In this document: one piece after another, positions 1-9,439 of the stretch
Layout of the letters: each line of letters begins with the position of its first letter
Numbering within the stretch: position 1 is the stretch's first letter
Source: an uncultured Alphaproteobacteria bacterium
Lineage (GTDB): Bacteria; Pseudomonadota; Alphaproteobacteria; Thalassobaculales; Thalassobaculaceae
Direction: 5' to 3'
Assembly: GCA_937776645.1 (NCBI GenBank)
Contig: CALMRI010000008.1
Coordinates: forward strand, 1 to 52,843
DNA length: 52,843 nt
Made by a program: the position numbers and the translations under genes
Notes under the pieces: model-generated
Told to the model about the DNA's origin: nothing
What the model saw: the letters and a program-made list of their open reading frames with translations, nothing else
Database searches by the model: none

Positions 1-1785
1 ATCCGCACTGTCCGGGTACATGGGGCCCGGTTTTCCGGGCAATCCGGCCAGAACAAGCAAGGAACCCGATTGTTTGAAACCATATCCCGCGCAGTCGGTG
101 ATATTCCCCGGCGCCGGCTCGCTGGTGTTATCGCGATTACTGATGGCCAGATTCATGACGCGGTGACCGCAGGCAAACGGGGCGATCTCCCGGCGCCGTT
201 CCATGTCATCCTGACCGGTGATCGTGGCGAAAGCGATCGCCTGCTTCATGTGGAGCGCGCGCCGTCCTTCGGCATGGTCGGGCGCGACGTGACGATGAGC
301 ATTCGGGTCGTGGATAGCGAAATCGCCGACGGAACGGCTATTCCGGTCACAATGGGGATCGATGGTAAGTATGCTATCCAACTGGCCGTTCCGGCGAACC
401 GTTCTCACGAGGTAAAGATCCCCCTGGGGCATGCCGGTGAGACCATTGTCGAGCTCGTTGTCGAGGCGCGTGCGGGCGAACTTGGTCTGATCAATAACCG
501 AATGGTCCATGCGATCAACGGTGTGCGTGATCGCCTGCGCGTGCTGCTGGTTTCTGGAGCGCCGCATGCCGGCGAGCGGACATGGCGCAATCTCCTGAAG
601 GCTGACCCGTCGGTCGATCTGGTGCATTTCACCATTCTGCGGCCGCCGGAAAAACAGGACGGCACGCCGATTCGTGAACTTTCCCTGATCGCGTTTCCGG
701 TGCGTGAGTTGTTTGAGTTGAAACTCGATGAATTCGATCTGATCATCTTCGATCGCTACCGACGACGGGGCGTGCTGTCGCGGAGCTATCTGTCGAACAT
801 CGTCGAGTATGTCCGCAAGGGGGGTGCGTTTCTGGAGGCGTCCGGGCCGAGTTTTGCGACGCGGTTAAGCCTCGCCAACTCACCGCTTCGTGACGTTCTG
901 CCGGCGATACCCACCGGCCAGATCATCGAGCGCGGTTTCACTCCCCGGATAACCGACAAGGGTTTTCGCCATCCGGTGACCGCCGGTCTGGCACGTGGGG
1001 GCCGGCTTGACGAGGCCGGAAAACGCATTGAGGAAGCGACCTGGGGCCGTTGGCTCCGCCAGATAGTTGCCGAGCCGAAACGCGGGATTGTTCTGATCGA
1101 CGGGGTCGAGGAAAAGCCGTTGTTAATCTTGGACCGGGTTGGCGAAGGTCGGGTCGCGCATCTTCTCTCGGACCATATATGGCTGTGGAGTCGTGGTTTC
1201 GAAGGCGGCGGGCCGCAGGCCGAGATGCTCCGCCGAACGGCGCATTGGCTGATGAAGGAGCCCGATCTTGAGGAAGATGATCTTCGTGCCGTGGCCCAGG
1301 GGGCACGGATCGCAGTGACCCGCCGTTCATTGGAAACCGCCCTGGCGCCGATCACCATGACGAGGCCTGACGGATTGACGGAGACCATAACGCTTTCCGC
1401 CGACGGGCCGGGTGTCGGCTCGGCATTTTTCGAGACCAGCCAGATTGGCCTGCATAGTTTTACCGACGGTAATTTAGTGCGTTTGGCCGCTATTGGGGCG
1501 CTCAATCCGGTCGAATTCTCTGACCTTAGGAGCACCGATAGGCTTCTCGCGCCGATCGTCGATGCTACCGGTGGGGGATTGCATTGGGCGGCGGCGGATG
1601 GATTGCCGGACCTGCGCCGGGTCCGGGCAGGACGTGCCACTGCCGGGCGTGACTGGATTGGGCTCACGGTCAATGAAGACTATGTGGTGACCGGCGTCAA
1701 CCTTACGGCGCTGATGCCCAACCTGCTGGCGCTGGCCCTGATCCTTGGCTCGGCGACGATAGCCTGGCGGCGGGAAGGTGCGTGA
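1..1785 (+). CDS. Large membrane protein with glutamine-amidotransferase-like domain, 5'-truncated by window edge
   Basis: The frame is open from base 1, so the gene starts outside the window; the TTG at 70 is simply an internal codon. The first visible residues include VIAITDGQIHD, which looks like the end of a von Willebrand A-like domain. A central part (about residues 180-400 of the visible 594) contains a Rossmann-like stretch (LRVLLVSGAPHAGERTW, then FDLIIFDRYRRRG) resembling the class I glutamine amidotransferase-like domain of these proteins. The C-terminus ends in one hydrophobic segment (LLALALILGSATIAW) followed by basic residues, consistent with membrane anchoring. From memory, such proteins in alphaproteobacteria lie beside MoxR, DUF58 and DUF4159 genes; none is visible here. 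The function is unknown. Confidence 0.75.
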   Translation: MRTVRVHGARFSGQSGQNKQGTRLFETISRAVGDIPRRRLAGVIAITDGQIHDAVTAGKRGDLPAPFHVILTGDRGESDRLLHVERAPSFGMVGRDVTMSIRVVDSEIADGTAIPVTMGIDGKYAIQLAVPANRSHEVKIPLGHAGETIVELVVEARAGELGLINNRMVHAINGVRDRLRVLLVSGAPHAGERTWRNLLKADPSVDLVHFTILRPPEKQDGTPIRELSLIAFPVRELFELKLDEFDLIIFDRYRRRGVLSRSYLSNIVEYVRKGGAFLEASGPSFATRLSLANSPLRDVLPAIPTGQIIERGFTPRITDKGFRHPVTAGLARGGRLDEAGKRIEEATWGRWLRQIVAEPKRGIVLIDGVEEKPLLILDRVGEGRVAHLLSDHIWLWSRGFEGGGPQAEMLRRTAHWLMKEPDLEEDDLRAVAQGARIAVTRRSLETALAPITMTRPDGLTETITLSADGPGVGSAFFETSQIGLHSFTDGNLVRLAAIGALNPVEFSDLRSTDRLLAPIVDATGGGLHWAAADGLPDLRRVRAGRATAGRDWIGLTVNEDYVVTGVNLTALMPNLLALALILGSATIAWRREGA

Positions 1786-1810
1786 CCCGCCGTGGGGTGT
1801 GTTGGTAGGA

Positions 1811-2672
1811 TTAACGACAGGCGGTCGGCATGTCCCAATAGGATGTCCTGGCGAAATGTTGGACCGGAAAGTCGATGAAGATCCGACCCTTGACCGACAG
1901 GTTTCGGCTGTGTGGGTAGACTGCATAAAGCCCAAGCGGCGCCGGTTCGAAGTCATGGATAATCGGGACTAGCCATCCGGCCCGAAATGCTTCGGCCATT
2001 TTGGCGATGGCGTCACCGCTGTTTATCTCAACTCTTGGGCTGGTACACACAGGGCTTGACCGGTCGGGAACATTGAATAGCCGTGCGCCGCCGGCCCATT
2101 AGCTATAGCTAATACATGAATGGCCAGTTAGGTCCGAAGATTGACGAGGCTCATCATGGCGCTTCAGGTAGCTTGGCGCGGCCGTGGGCAACAGCCACAT
2201 GTCCGTCAGGCGGCGCTGCATCATGCTGGATGTTTCAATCTCGGCGGTCCGTAACGCCAGGTCGTAGCCGTCATCGACCAGACCAACGATCCGATCGTTC
2301 ATCACCAGTTCGACATTAATCTCTGGATAGATCCCGAGAAAGGTCGAGCGCGCGGGCGCCAAATGCAGATGCCCGAAGGACATGCTAGAGCTGACGCGCA
2401 GCAAGTTGGTGGGTTGGAAATGCAGTTGATAGGCCTCCTGCTCGGCGGCTTCGACCTCGGCAACGCTCGTATAGTCGCGGACCCGCGTTGGTAACGCTGA
2501 GCCGACGTGTCGTTCGGTTTAACAATCGCGCGCCGAGGTGGCCTCCGGGAGGGGCTATTTGTTTGGAGATCGCAGATTTAGAGACGCCGAGATCTTCGGC
2601 GGCCCTCGAAAAGCTTTCGAACTCGACGACTTTTGCGAAAACAGCGGGGCCGTTGAAATTGCTGATCTTAAT
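1811..2672 (-). pseudogene. LysR-family transcriptional regulator, inactivated
   Basis: Read on the minus strand, a near-complete LysR regulator can be followed. A winged-helix DNA-binding part (FAKVVEFESFSRAAEDLGVS, then KSAISKQIA, then NRTTRRLSVTNAG) is followed by the substrate-binding domain (YPEINVELVMNDRIVGLVDD, DLALRTAEI) and a C-terminal part ending at 1811. Three lesions are visible: no ATG at the expected start (ATT at 2672-2670), a frameshift of about two missing bases near 2460 (after LYERC), and an in-frame TAA at 2101-2099 after HSCISYS, with homology continuing in the same frame. It is most likely non-functional. No obvious target operon is adjacent, since the neighbouring pyruvate kinase gene is transcribed the same way from further right. 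Confidence 0.8.
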
Positions 2673-2813
2673 CGTCGTTTCCTATTGGAGACTATAGCCT
2701 GCGATGCTCGTTGATTGTCACGTTATGCGTCACGAATTTGTGTGTGGGGTCGCGGCGCCTCTGGATCCATCCGGCATCGACCGAGCCGGGCGGCGCGCCT
2801 GGTCATGATGGCT

Positions 2814-4229
2814 TTACGGAATAAGTTCGATCCGCAGCACGTTGGTCGAGCCGGGCGTTCCCATCGGGACGCCGGCGGTGATCACTATCTTGTCGCCTGA
2901 CTGGGCGAAACCCTGGGTGATCGCCGTTTCAATCGCTCGTTTCACAACGGCGGAGAAACGCTCTTCGTTGGCGATATGCACGCCGTGTACGCCCCAAGCC
3001 ATGGCCATCCGTCGGGCGGTTCGCTTGCTGGAGGTTACGCAGAGTATTGGCACGCTTGGACGCTCCCGTGCCGCTCGGAGCGTGGTCGAGCCGGAGGTCG
3101 TGTAGGTGACAATACATTTCGCGCTGATGGTCTTGGCGACCTGCCGTGCGGCCAAGGTAATCGCGTCGGAAACCGTCGGTTCCGGAAGCTCGTGATTGGC
3201 GGCGGCGATCGCATGGTAGGTCTCGTGGCTTTCCACTTCACGGATGATGCGGTTCATCATTTCCACTGCTTCGATCGGATAATCACCAGCTGCGGTTTCC
3301 GCCGACAGCATCACCGCGTCGGCGGATTCATAGACCGCCGTGGCTACGTCCGAGGCCTCGGCCCGTGTTGGCGCCGGCGAATGAACCATCGACTCGAGCA
3401 TCTGCGTGGCGACGACCACCGGTTTGCCGTGTTGACGGCATAGCTTGACGATTCGCTTCTGCAGCCCGGGAACCTTCTCTGGCGGCAACTCGACGCCAAG
3501 ATCACCACGCGCCACCATCACCGCGTCAGAAATTTCGATCAGCTCGGTCAAATGCTCGATCGCCGCCGGCTTCTCCAACTTGATGAGCACCGCCGCACGA
3601 CCATCGATCAGCCGCCGGGCTTCCGCGACATCCTCCGGCCGTTGCACGAAAGACAGCGCAATCCAGTCGACCCCGAGATCTAGGACGAAACTCAAATCCG
3701 CATGGTCCTTGTCGCTTAACGCCGAAAGTCGCAACAGAACGCCGGGGACGTTGACGCCCTTCCTATTCGACAATGTTCCGGCGGTCAGGACCTCGGTGTC
3801 GATTGTCGTCGCGGTAACTTTCTTCACCCGCAGCCTGATTTTACCGTCATCCAGCAATAAGTCGGTGCCTGGCTTGGCTGCCTCGAAAATTTCCGGATGC
3901 GGCAGGCGCACCCGGGTTTTCGTTCCCGGTGTATCGCGCAGGTCGAGCCGAAACTTGGCGCCGGATTCTAAATCGATGGAATCGTCCTTGAAGGTGCCGA
4001 TCCGAAGTTTTGGGCCCTGCAGGTCGGCCATGACCGCGACCGGCCTCCTAAATTTCCCCTCAAGCTTTCGAATTATTCGATAGGTCGACTGATGATCAGC
4101 GTGGGTGCCATGGCTGAAATTGAGGCGAAATACATCAACCCCAGCCTTCATCAGGTCCGAAATCTTTGATTCGGTGGCGCTCGCCGGTCCGAGCGTGGCC
4201 ACGATCTTTGTGCTTCTATAACGGCGCAT
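2814..4229 (-). CDS. pyk: Pyruvate kinase
   Basis: Converts phosphoenolpyruvate and ADP to pyruvate and ATP in the last step of glycolysis, in the cytoplasm. The 471-residue product begins MRRYRSTKIVATLGPAS, the classic N-terminus with the conserved ATLGPAS and LNFSHG motifs. It also carries the substrate and metal-binding signature around VMVARGDLGVELPPEKVP and the SADAVMLSAETAAGDYP motif. The start at 4229 gives the usual family length; a longer reading frame reaches 4292 but adds 21 residues not typical of the family. The allosteric C-terminal domain is present and complete. It stands alone, with the next minus-strand gene ending 155 bases upstream. Confidence 0.95.
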   Translation of the reverse strand: MRRYRSTKIVATLGPASATESKISDLMKAGVDVFRLNFSHGTHADHQSTYRIIRKLEGKFRRPVAVMADLQGPKLRIGTFKDDSIDLESGAKFRLDLRDTPGTKTRVRLPHPEIFEAAKPGTDLLLDDGKIRLRVKKVTATTIDTEVLTAGTLSNRKGVNVPGVLLRLSALSDKDHADLSFVLDLGVDWIALSFVQRPEDVAEARRLIDGRAAVLIKLEKPAAIEHLTELIEISDAVMVARGDLGVELPPEKVPGLQKRIVKLCRQHGKPVVVATQMLESMVHSPAPTRAEASDVATAVYESADAVMLSAETAAGDYPIEAVEMMNRIIREVESHETYHAIAAANHELPEPTVSDAITLAARQVAKTISAKCIVTYTTSGSTTLRAARERPSVPILCVTSSKRTARRMAMAWGVHGVHIANEERFSAVVKRAIETAITQGFAQSGDKIVITAGVPMGTPGSTNVLRIELIP

Positions 4230-4333
4230 AAACAGCATTAAACCCGGAAAAGATGGCAAGTAAAAGTGCGACGGCCGAATCAGCGATGACAACAGTCTAC
4301 ACGCCCCGTTAGATGCCAGCGAGCACTCCAGAG

Positions 4334-4360
4334 AGGCTGCGGCTTTTCACCCTGCAGCCT
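4334..4360 (-). terminator. Possible hairpin after the luciferase-like gene
   Basis: A 7-bp inverted repeat (AGGCTGC / GCAGCCT, 13-base loop) lies between the stop of the luciferase-like gene and the start of pyk, both on the minus strand. It is not followed by a strong T run, so it is at best a weak intrinsic terminator. Confidence 0.3.
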
Positions 4361-4383
4361 TTCCGAAACCTGAAGCCGCGCGA

Positions 4384-5220
4384 CTATGACAGGAGCGGCG
4401 TGTATTTGTCCAACAGACCGAGGACGGTATCGCGATCCTCCGAGGGCAGACCGATGATCGCTCGGTTGATACCGGCCTGGGCGTAGTTTTCTAGGGTTTG
4501 AGCATCCGGCGGGGCGCCGAAGACACTGACCTGCAAGGTTGACATATCGCGCCCGACCTCGTCAGCCATCTTCTTCAGCCGCGCCATGCTCCCAGCCGGA
4601 TCGAAGCCACCACGACCGCGCGGGAACCAGCCATCGCAATAGTCGACGACACGCCGCAACGTGTAGTCGGTTTCGCCGCCCATGAGAAGCGGGGGATGTG
4701 GGGTCTGAAATGGTTTCGGGTAGGCCCAGCTCTTTTCGAAATTGACGTGCTCACCGTGGAATTCGGCATCGCCTTCGGCCCATAACGCCTTCATCGCCAG
4801 GACATGTTCCTTCATTATGGCGAAGCGAGTTTTATAGGTCGCGCCATGATCTTCCATCTCCTCGACATTCCAACCGCCGCCCATACCGAAGACGAAACGC
4901 CCCTTCGACATCAAATCCAGGCTGGCGATCGATTTCGCGGTGACGATTGGGTCGTGCTGGGGCACCAGGCAGATACCGGTGCCGACCTTAAGTTTGGTGG
5001 TGACCGCCGCCGCATAGGCCAGAGACACGAAAGGGTCGAGGGTGTGGGAATACTGTTTGGGCAGCTCGCCGCCCGATGGAAACGGTGATTTTCGGCTGGC
5101 CGGGATATGCGTGTGTTCCGGCACGAACAGGGATTCGAAGCCTCGCGCCTCAAGCTCGCGGGCCAGATCGTCGACTGGGATGCTGTAATCCGTGTCGAAG
5201 ATGAAAACGCCGATATCCAT
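4384..5220 (-). CDS. Luciferase-like (LLM class) flavin- or F420-dependent oxidoreductase
   Basis: A 278-residue TIM-barrel oxidoreductase of the bacterial luciferase-like superfamily. It begins MDIGVFIFDTDYSIPVDDLA and shows the family landmarks LFVPEHTHIP, VGTGICLVPQHDP, GRFVFGMGGGWNVEEMEDHG and PHPPLLMGGE. The start at 5220 is chosen because AGGAG lies eight bases before it; a longer open frame adds 18 unlikely residues. Superfamily members use FMN or coenzyme F420 to oxidise or reduce diverse substrates; which cofactor applies cannot be read from sequence by eye. It is one of three such proteins in this window (others at 13322-14260 and 24434-25390). It is divergently arranged with the serine hydrolase at 5406. 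Confidence 0.85.
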   Translation of the reverse strand: MDIGVFIFDTDYSIPVDDLARELEARGFESLFVPEHTHIPASRKSPFPSGGELPKQYSHTLDPFVSLAYAAAVTTKLKVGTGICLVPQHDPIVTAKSIASLDLMSKGRFVFGMGGGWNVEEMEDHGATYKTRFAIMKEHVLAMKALWAEGDAEFHGEHVNFEKSWAYPKPFQTPHPPLLMGGETDYTLRRVVDYCDGWFPRGRGGFDPAGSMARLKKMADEVGRDMSTLQVSVFGAPPDAQTLENYAQAGINRAIIGLPSEDRDTVLGLLDKYTPLLS

Positions 5221-5405
5221 GCTTGATCTCCTGCGAAAGGCTAGGCGCGAAACGCGCAGCGTGATTGGCGTCATTAGACGGGAGCCGGCACGCCCTGTCC
5301 ATGCTCGTCCTACGGTGAAATCGCATGGGTGTTTTGCACCGATGGCGCAGACGCCTTAACATCATCGGTGTACTACCTGAATTCCTCCATCGACTAACAG
5401 AGACA

Positions 5406-6608
5406 ATGTCCATGACCATGTGGAAATCCCTTGATACGCTGCTTGGAGATGCGGTCGCCAAGGGCGATGTTCCCGGTGTCGCCGTCGTTGTGACGGACCG
5501 GGACGGCGCGATCTACGAGTCGAGTTTTGGTGAGCGGGCGCAGGGCGACGGTACGGCGATGACCCCGGATACGGTGGTCTGGATTGCGTCGATGACCAAG
5601 GCGATAACTGGCGTCGCCGTGATGCAGCTTGTCGAACAAGGAAAATTGTCTCTCGATACTCCAGCATCGGACATTATCCCCTATCTAGGCGAGGTTCAGG
5701 TCCTGGAGGGATTTGATGCTGTTGGCGAGCCGATGATGCGACCTCCTGTGGGCCGGATCACGTTGCGCCACTTGCTGACCCATAGTTCGGGACTTGGCTA
5801 CGAGACCTGGCATCGGCCGGTCCAACGTTATTGCGATATGAAAGGGTTTCCGCCCCGGGCAGCGGGCAAAAAGATCTCGTTACAGACTCCGCTTATGTTC
5901 GATCCGGGCACGCGCTGGGAATACAGCATCAGTATCGACTGGGCCGGTTTGATGCTTGAGGCGGTAACTGGCCAGCGCCTCGGCGACTACATGCGGGAGA
6001 ACATCCTCGACCCGCTCGGCATGTCCAGCACCGGCTATACGCTTACCGACGCCATGCGAGCCCGCAGAGCGACGGTCCATCAACGTGTCGATGATGGAAC
6101 TTTGCAGGCAATGCCGACCTTCGAGATGGTCCAGGACCCGGAGTTCGAGGCGGGCGGTGGTGGTCTGTATTCAACTGTGGGTGATTATGCGGCGTTTTCT
6201 CGGATGATACTCAACAAGGGTAAAGGCAATGGGAACCAGGTTCTGAAGGCCGAGACCGTCGAAATGATGTCGGTCAATCAGATGGGTGACTGCCGGGTCG
6301 TGGAGCTGAAGAGTTACGATACCAAACGCTCTTTGGACGTGGAATTCTTTCCCGGCGTGCCGAAAACCTGGGGCCTGACATTCATGGTCAACGAGCAGGA
6401 TGCGCCGACCGGTCGCCCCGCCGGCAGCCTGGCCTGGGCGGGTCTCGGGAATTCATACTATTGGATCGATCCGAAGAACGGTATTGCCGGGGTCTATGCG
6501 ACCCAGGTTCTCCCGTTCGTGGATGTGAAGTCCCTGCCGCTGTATCTGGAATTCGAGACGGCGGTTTACAAATCGTTTGGCGACAGGGAGCAGCGATATG
6601 ACCGATAA
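5406..6608 (+). CDS. Serine hydrolase, class C beta-lactamase / EstB-like esterase family
   Basis: A 400-residue penicillin-binding-protein-fold serine hydrolase. The nucleophile motif SxxK is visible as SMTK (Ser62, Lys65), and the Tyr of the second motif as YSI near residue 173. The third region (WAGLGNSYYWIDP) matches the aromatic glycine-rich motif of EstB-type esterases rather than the KTG of true beta-lactamases. No signal peptide is apparent, which argues for a cytoplasmic esterase or lactonase rather than a resistance enzyme. The start is chosen at ATG 5406, though a frame reaches back to 5325 and the Shine-Dalgarno site is weak. Its last codons overlap the start of the DUF4387 gene, so it is probably the first gene of a three-gene operon with DUF4387 and the AtuA-like protein. 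Confidence 0.85.
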   Translation: MSMTMWKSLDTLLGDAVAKGDVPGVAVVVTDRDGAIYESSFGERAQGDGTAMTPDTVVWIASMTKAITGVAVMQLVEQGKLSLDTPASDIIPYLGEVQVLEGFDAVGEPMMRPPVGRITLRHLLTHSSGLGYETWHRPVQRYCDMKGFPPRAAGKKISLQTPLMFDPGTRWEYSISIDWAGLMLEAVTGQRLGDYMRENILDPLGMSSTGYTLTDAMRARRATVHQRVDDGTLQAMPTFEMVQDPEFEAGGGGLYSTVGDYAAFSRMILNKGKGNGNQVLKAETVEMMSVNQMGDCRVVELKSYDTKRSLDVEFFPGVPKTWGLTFMVNEQDAPTGRPAGSLAWAGLGNSYYWIDPKNGIAGVYATQVLPFVDVKSLPLYLEFETAVYKSFGDREQRYDR

Positions 6609-6942
6609 CCTTCAAAAGCCCCGGCCCTTGGCCGATGTGGCTCGGATCATCCGCTCGAAGAATGCCGGGCCAGGGCTGCTGACCATTGATTTGTTTTTCA
6701 ATACCGGCAGCGACTATAATGCCGCCATCGCCGCCGAGGGATTGCAGGCCGAGGCGGTGGCCGCCCGCTACGGCCTGTCGGCCAATCGTCTGCGGGTGAT
6801 CCCCTATCCACTGGCGCGGGCGATCAAGATCACCATGGACCGGTTGATCATCGCCGGTTCGCCTGGAGACAACGACGTTTACGGCGCGCAACAGCATGCC
6901 CTGTTGCTTGATGTTGATATTCCCGAGGGAAACACGCCATGA
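6598..6942 (+). CDS. DUF4387 family protein
   Basis: A 114-residue protein beginning MTDNLQKPRPLADVARIIRS, with the family's NTGSDYNAA-like and ANRLRVIPYPLARAIKIT segments. DUF4387 proteins commonly lie next to, or are fused to, AtuA-like (DUF1446) proteins; their biochemical role is unknown. The start is set by AGGGAG a few bases upstream of ATG 6598. This start lies 11 bases inside the preceding hydrolase gene, and the stop overlaps the next start as ATGA, so translational coupling along the three genes is likely. Confidence 0.85.
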   Translation: MTDNLQKPRPLADVARIIRSKNAGPGLLTIDLFFNTGSDYNAAIAAEGLQAEAVAARYGLSANRLRVIPYPLARAIKITMDRLIIAGSPGDNDVYGAQQHALLLDVDIPEGNTP

Positions 6943-8300
6943 GCAGTCCATCACCGGTGAAACTCATGTCCGCCTCCGGTCAGCTCGGCTATGGCGTCCT
7001 GAAGCCGGCATTCGAACGTGGATTGCGCCATGAACCGCACATGATCGGCGCCGATATGGGCTCGGTTGATCCGGGCCCGGCCTATCTTGGCATGGGCAAG
7101 ATGGCCACCGATCCGGGGATGACGCGTCGGGATCTTGCCATGTTGTTGGAGGGCGCTCGAAGTCTTGGCGTGCCGCTCATTATCGGGACCGCGGGGACCG
7201 CTGGTGCCGCGCCGCATCTTGATGCAGTGCTTGCCATCGTCAGGGACATCGCTTCGGAACGCGGGTTGTCCTTTAAGCTCGCCTCGATCCGCGCGGATAT
7301 TCCCAAGGATCGGGTGTTGCGGGCGCAACGGGCCGGTGAGCTTACGCCGCTCGGCGCGTTCCCGGCGGCGAGTGAGGCCGATATCCAGGAAAGTCCCTAT
7401 ATCGTCGCGCAGATGGACGAGGCGCCGATGGTCGCGGCGCTGGAGGGGGGAGCCGATGTGGTGATCGCCGGACGCGCCTGCGATACCGCTATTTACACGA
7501 CCGTCGCGATGATGCGCGGACACGGGCGCGGTTTGGCGACCCATATGGCCAAGATCATCGAATGCGCCTCGTTGTGTTGCGATCCGGGGGGACGCGATTC
7601 GATGCTGGCGACCTTGGATACCGAGGGGTTCACCCTAGACTGCATGAACCCGGACCGGCATGCGACCCCGACATCCGTTGCCGCCCACGCGCTGTATGAA
7701 CAGGGCGATCCTTTTACGGTGCGAGAGCCATCCGGGGAGTTGGATCTTTCCAAGGCGATATACACGGCGTTGGACGAACATCGGGTTCGGGTCTCCGGAG
7801 CCAGTTGGCGAGACACCGCGCCGAGCCTGAAGCTTGAAGCCGCCGCGCCGGCTGGGTTTCGAAGCGTCTTCTTCGCCGGCACCAGCGATCCTCGGGTGAT
7901 CGCCCGCATCGATCAAATCTGGACCGAGGTCCGGGCCGTGGTTGCCGATCTCACGGGCGAAGATGCTAACGCGTTTCTGCGGGCCCGGTTCTACGGCTTG
8001 AATGGGGTAGTCAATTGGCCGGCGCCGCCCGATCCGCTGCCGCGCGAGATCGGTATCGTTGTTGAATGCATAGCGCCGACCCGCGAGCAGGCGCAATCGG
8101 TGATCACCGTGACCAAGCAGTACTTCCTGCACCACGGGTTTCCGGGGCGGCTGTCGACCGCCGGCAACCTGGCCTTTCCTTTCACCCCGCCGGAAGTGGA
8201 AGTAGGTCCAGCTTGGCGCTTCTCGTTGCATCATGTCATGCCGGTCGCCGATGCGGCGGAATTGCAGGATCTGTTCCCGATTACCTACGAAGATCTTTGA
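6939..8300 (+). CDS. AtuA-like acyclic terpene utilisation / DUF1446 family protein
   Basis: A 453-residue protein with the DUF1446 N-terminal signature (SASGQLGYGVL, then GADMGSVDPGPAYLGMG) and the internal segment VIAGRACDTAIYTTVAMM. AtuA is required for acyclic terpene (citronellol/geraniol) breakdown in Pseudomonas, but most family members sit in other catabolic settings and their reaction is not established. The geranyl-CoA carboxylase subunits (AtuC/AtuF) expected for terpene use are absent from the window. The role is therefore best described as an unknown step in the breakdown of an organic acid or ester, together with the upstream hydrolase and DUF4387. Its ATG overlaps the DUF4387 stop, preceded by GAGGGAA. 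Confidence 0.85.
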   Translation: MSSPSPVKLMSASGQLGYGVLKPAFERGLRHEPHMIGADMGSVDPGPAYLGMGKMATDPGMTRRDLAMLLEGARSLGVPLIIGTAGTAGAAPHLDAVLAIVRDIASERGLSFKLASIRADIPKDRVLRAQRAGELTPLGAFPAASEADIQESPYIVAQMDEAPMVAALEGGADVVIAGRACDTAIYTTVAMMRGHGRGLATHMAKIIECASLCCDPGGRDSMLATLDTEGFTLDCMNPDRHATPTSVAAHALYEQGDPFTVREPSGELDLSKAIYTALDEHRVRVSGASWRDTAPSLKLEAAAPAGFRSVFFAGTSDPRVIARIDQIWTEVRAVVADLTGEDANAFLRARFYGLNGVVNWPAPPDPLPREIGIVVECIAPTREQAQSVITVTKQYFLHHGFPGRLSTAGNLAFPFTPPEVEVGPAWRFSLHHVMPVADAAELQDLFPITYEDL

Positions 8301-8404
8301 CGGTCGCGGCCCGTGGGTTGGAGCATCTCTTATTACGCGTCTCTTATTTTGCCTCTCTGGCGCCTAGCGGGAACCGGGGGTAGTGTTCAGTAAAGGAAAA
8401 TCCG

Positions 8405-9439
8405 ATGGGGGTGGTGATGAGTGATGTGGTTGGCAAAGCGTCCTTCGATACCGTCGCGACGATCGATCTGGCGCCTTTGGCCGACGCAAGCGAGGCAGGG
8501 CGCCGCGAGGTGGCCGACGCCTTGCGGTCGGCGTTGGAACGGGTCGGATTTTTTATTCTGATCAATCACGGGGTGAACCACGCGTTGATCCAACGGACCT
8601 TTGGTGAGGCCGAACGGTTCCATGACCAATCGATGGAAGCCAAGCATGCCGTTCTGATGAACGAACACAATAACGGCTACATGGCGATGAACCGCTACAA
8701 CGTGCGCACTTCCCGGGTCAGTGAGGCGGCGAAGCCGGACCGTAATGAGGCGTTTTTTATCAAGCGCGAACGATCGCCCGATGACCCGATGGCGCTGGCG
8801 GGGCGTCGCTTCGCCGGGCCGAACGAATGGCCGGAAAATCTGCCGGGATTCCGGGAGAACCTGCTGGAATATACCGAAGCCGTCGACACGATGGCGCGCG
8901 GCTTGATGCCATCCTTGGCGATGTCTCTCGATTTGCCGGCCGATACATTCGATGCTGCCTTTGCCGAGAGCCAGTTTTCCTTTCGCTTGTCCCATTACCC
9001 TCCGGTTACCGAGCAGGAAGCCGGGCAATACGGTATCGCACCACACACCGACGCCAATTTCATGACTTTCCTTGCCCAAAGCGAGATGCCCGGGTTGCAA
9101 ATCCGGGTCGGCGAGGAGAACTGGCTCGACATACCCTATGTACCAGACTCTTTCGTGGTGAATAGTGGTGACATGCTGCATCGCTGGACCAACGGGCATT
9201 ACAAGTCGACGCCGCACCGGGCTCTGCCGCCGATCGGTGGGGCCCGCTATGCCATTCCGTATTTCTTCGGACCCCATTTGGACACGGTGATTGAGTGTTT
9301 GAAGACCTGTCAGGGGCCGGATAACCCGCCGCAATTCCCGCCCATCACCTATAGCGACTACATCGTCTGGTGGTACGACGCGAACTATAACACCAAGGAT
9401 CAGCAGGATCTGGCGAAGGCTTCGGCGGCCGCTGAATAA
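8405..9439 (+). CDS. 2-oxoglutarate/Fe(II) oxygenase, isopenicillin-N-synthase-like family
   Basis: A 344-residue double-stranded beta-helix oxygenase. An N-terminal DIOX_N-type region (VGFFILINHGVNHALIQRTF) precedes the Fe(II) facial triad His214-x-Asp216 (PHTDANFMTF) and His271 (STPHRAL). Arg281 sits where 2-oxoglutarate is normally bound, but the usual RxS is here RYA, so the serine is replaced. Family members hydroxylate, desaturate or close rings on small molecules using O2 and usually 2-oxoglutarate. AAGGAAAA lies before ATG 8405; ATG 8417 is an alternative start. It lies 104 bases after the AtuA-like gene and likely shares its catabolic context. Confidence 0.85.
   Translation: MGVVMSDVVGKASFDTVATIDLAPLADASEAGRREVADALRSALERVGFFILINHGVNHALIQRTFGEAERFHDQSMEAKHAVLMNEHNNGYMAMNRYNVRTSRVSEAAKPDRNEAFFIKRERSPDDPMALAGRRFAGPNEWPENLPGFRENLLEYTEAVDTMARGLMPSLAMSLDLPADTFDAAFAESQFSFRLSHYPPVTEQEAGQYGIAPHTDANFMTFLAQSEMPGLQIRVGEENWLDIPYVPDSFVVNSGDMLHRWTNGHYKSTPHRALPPIGGARYAIPYFFGPHLDTVIECLKTCQGPDNPPQFPPITYSDYIVWWYDANYNTKDQQDLAKASAAAE

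Noticed and set aside
786..1673. Long minus-strand open frame opposite the first membrane protein
   Set aside because: Arg/Pro/Ser-rich composition and full overlap with a conserved gene mark it as an antisense shadow of GC-rich coding DNA.
5406..6608. Beta-lactamase (antibiotic resistance) function for the SxxK hydrolase
   Set aside because: No signal peptide, no KTG motif, and operon linkage with DUF4387/AtuA-like genes point to an esterase-like catabolic role.
6939..8300. A complete acyclic terpene degradation cluster
   Set aside because: Only an AtuA-like protein is present; AtuC, AtuF and the other Atu enzymes are missing.
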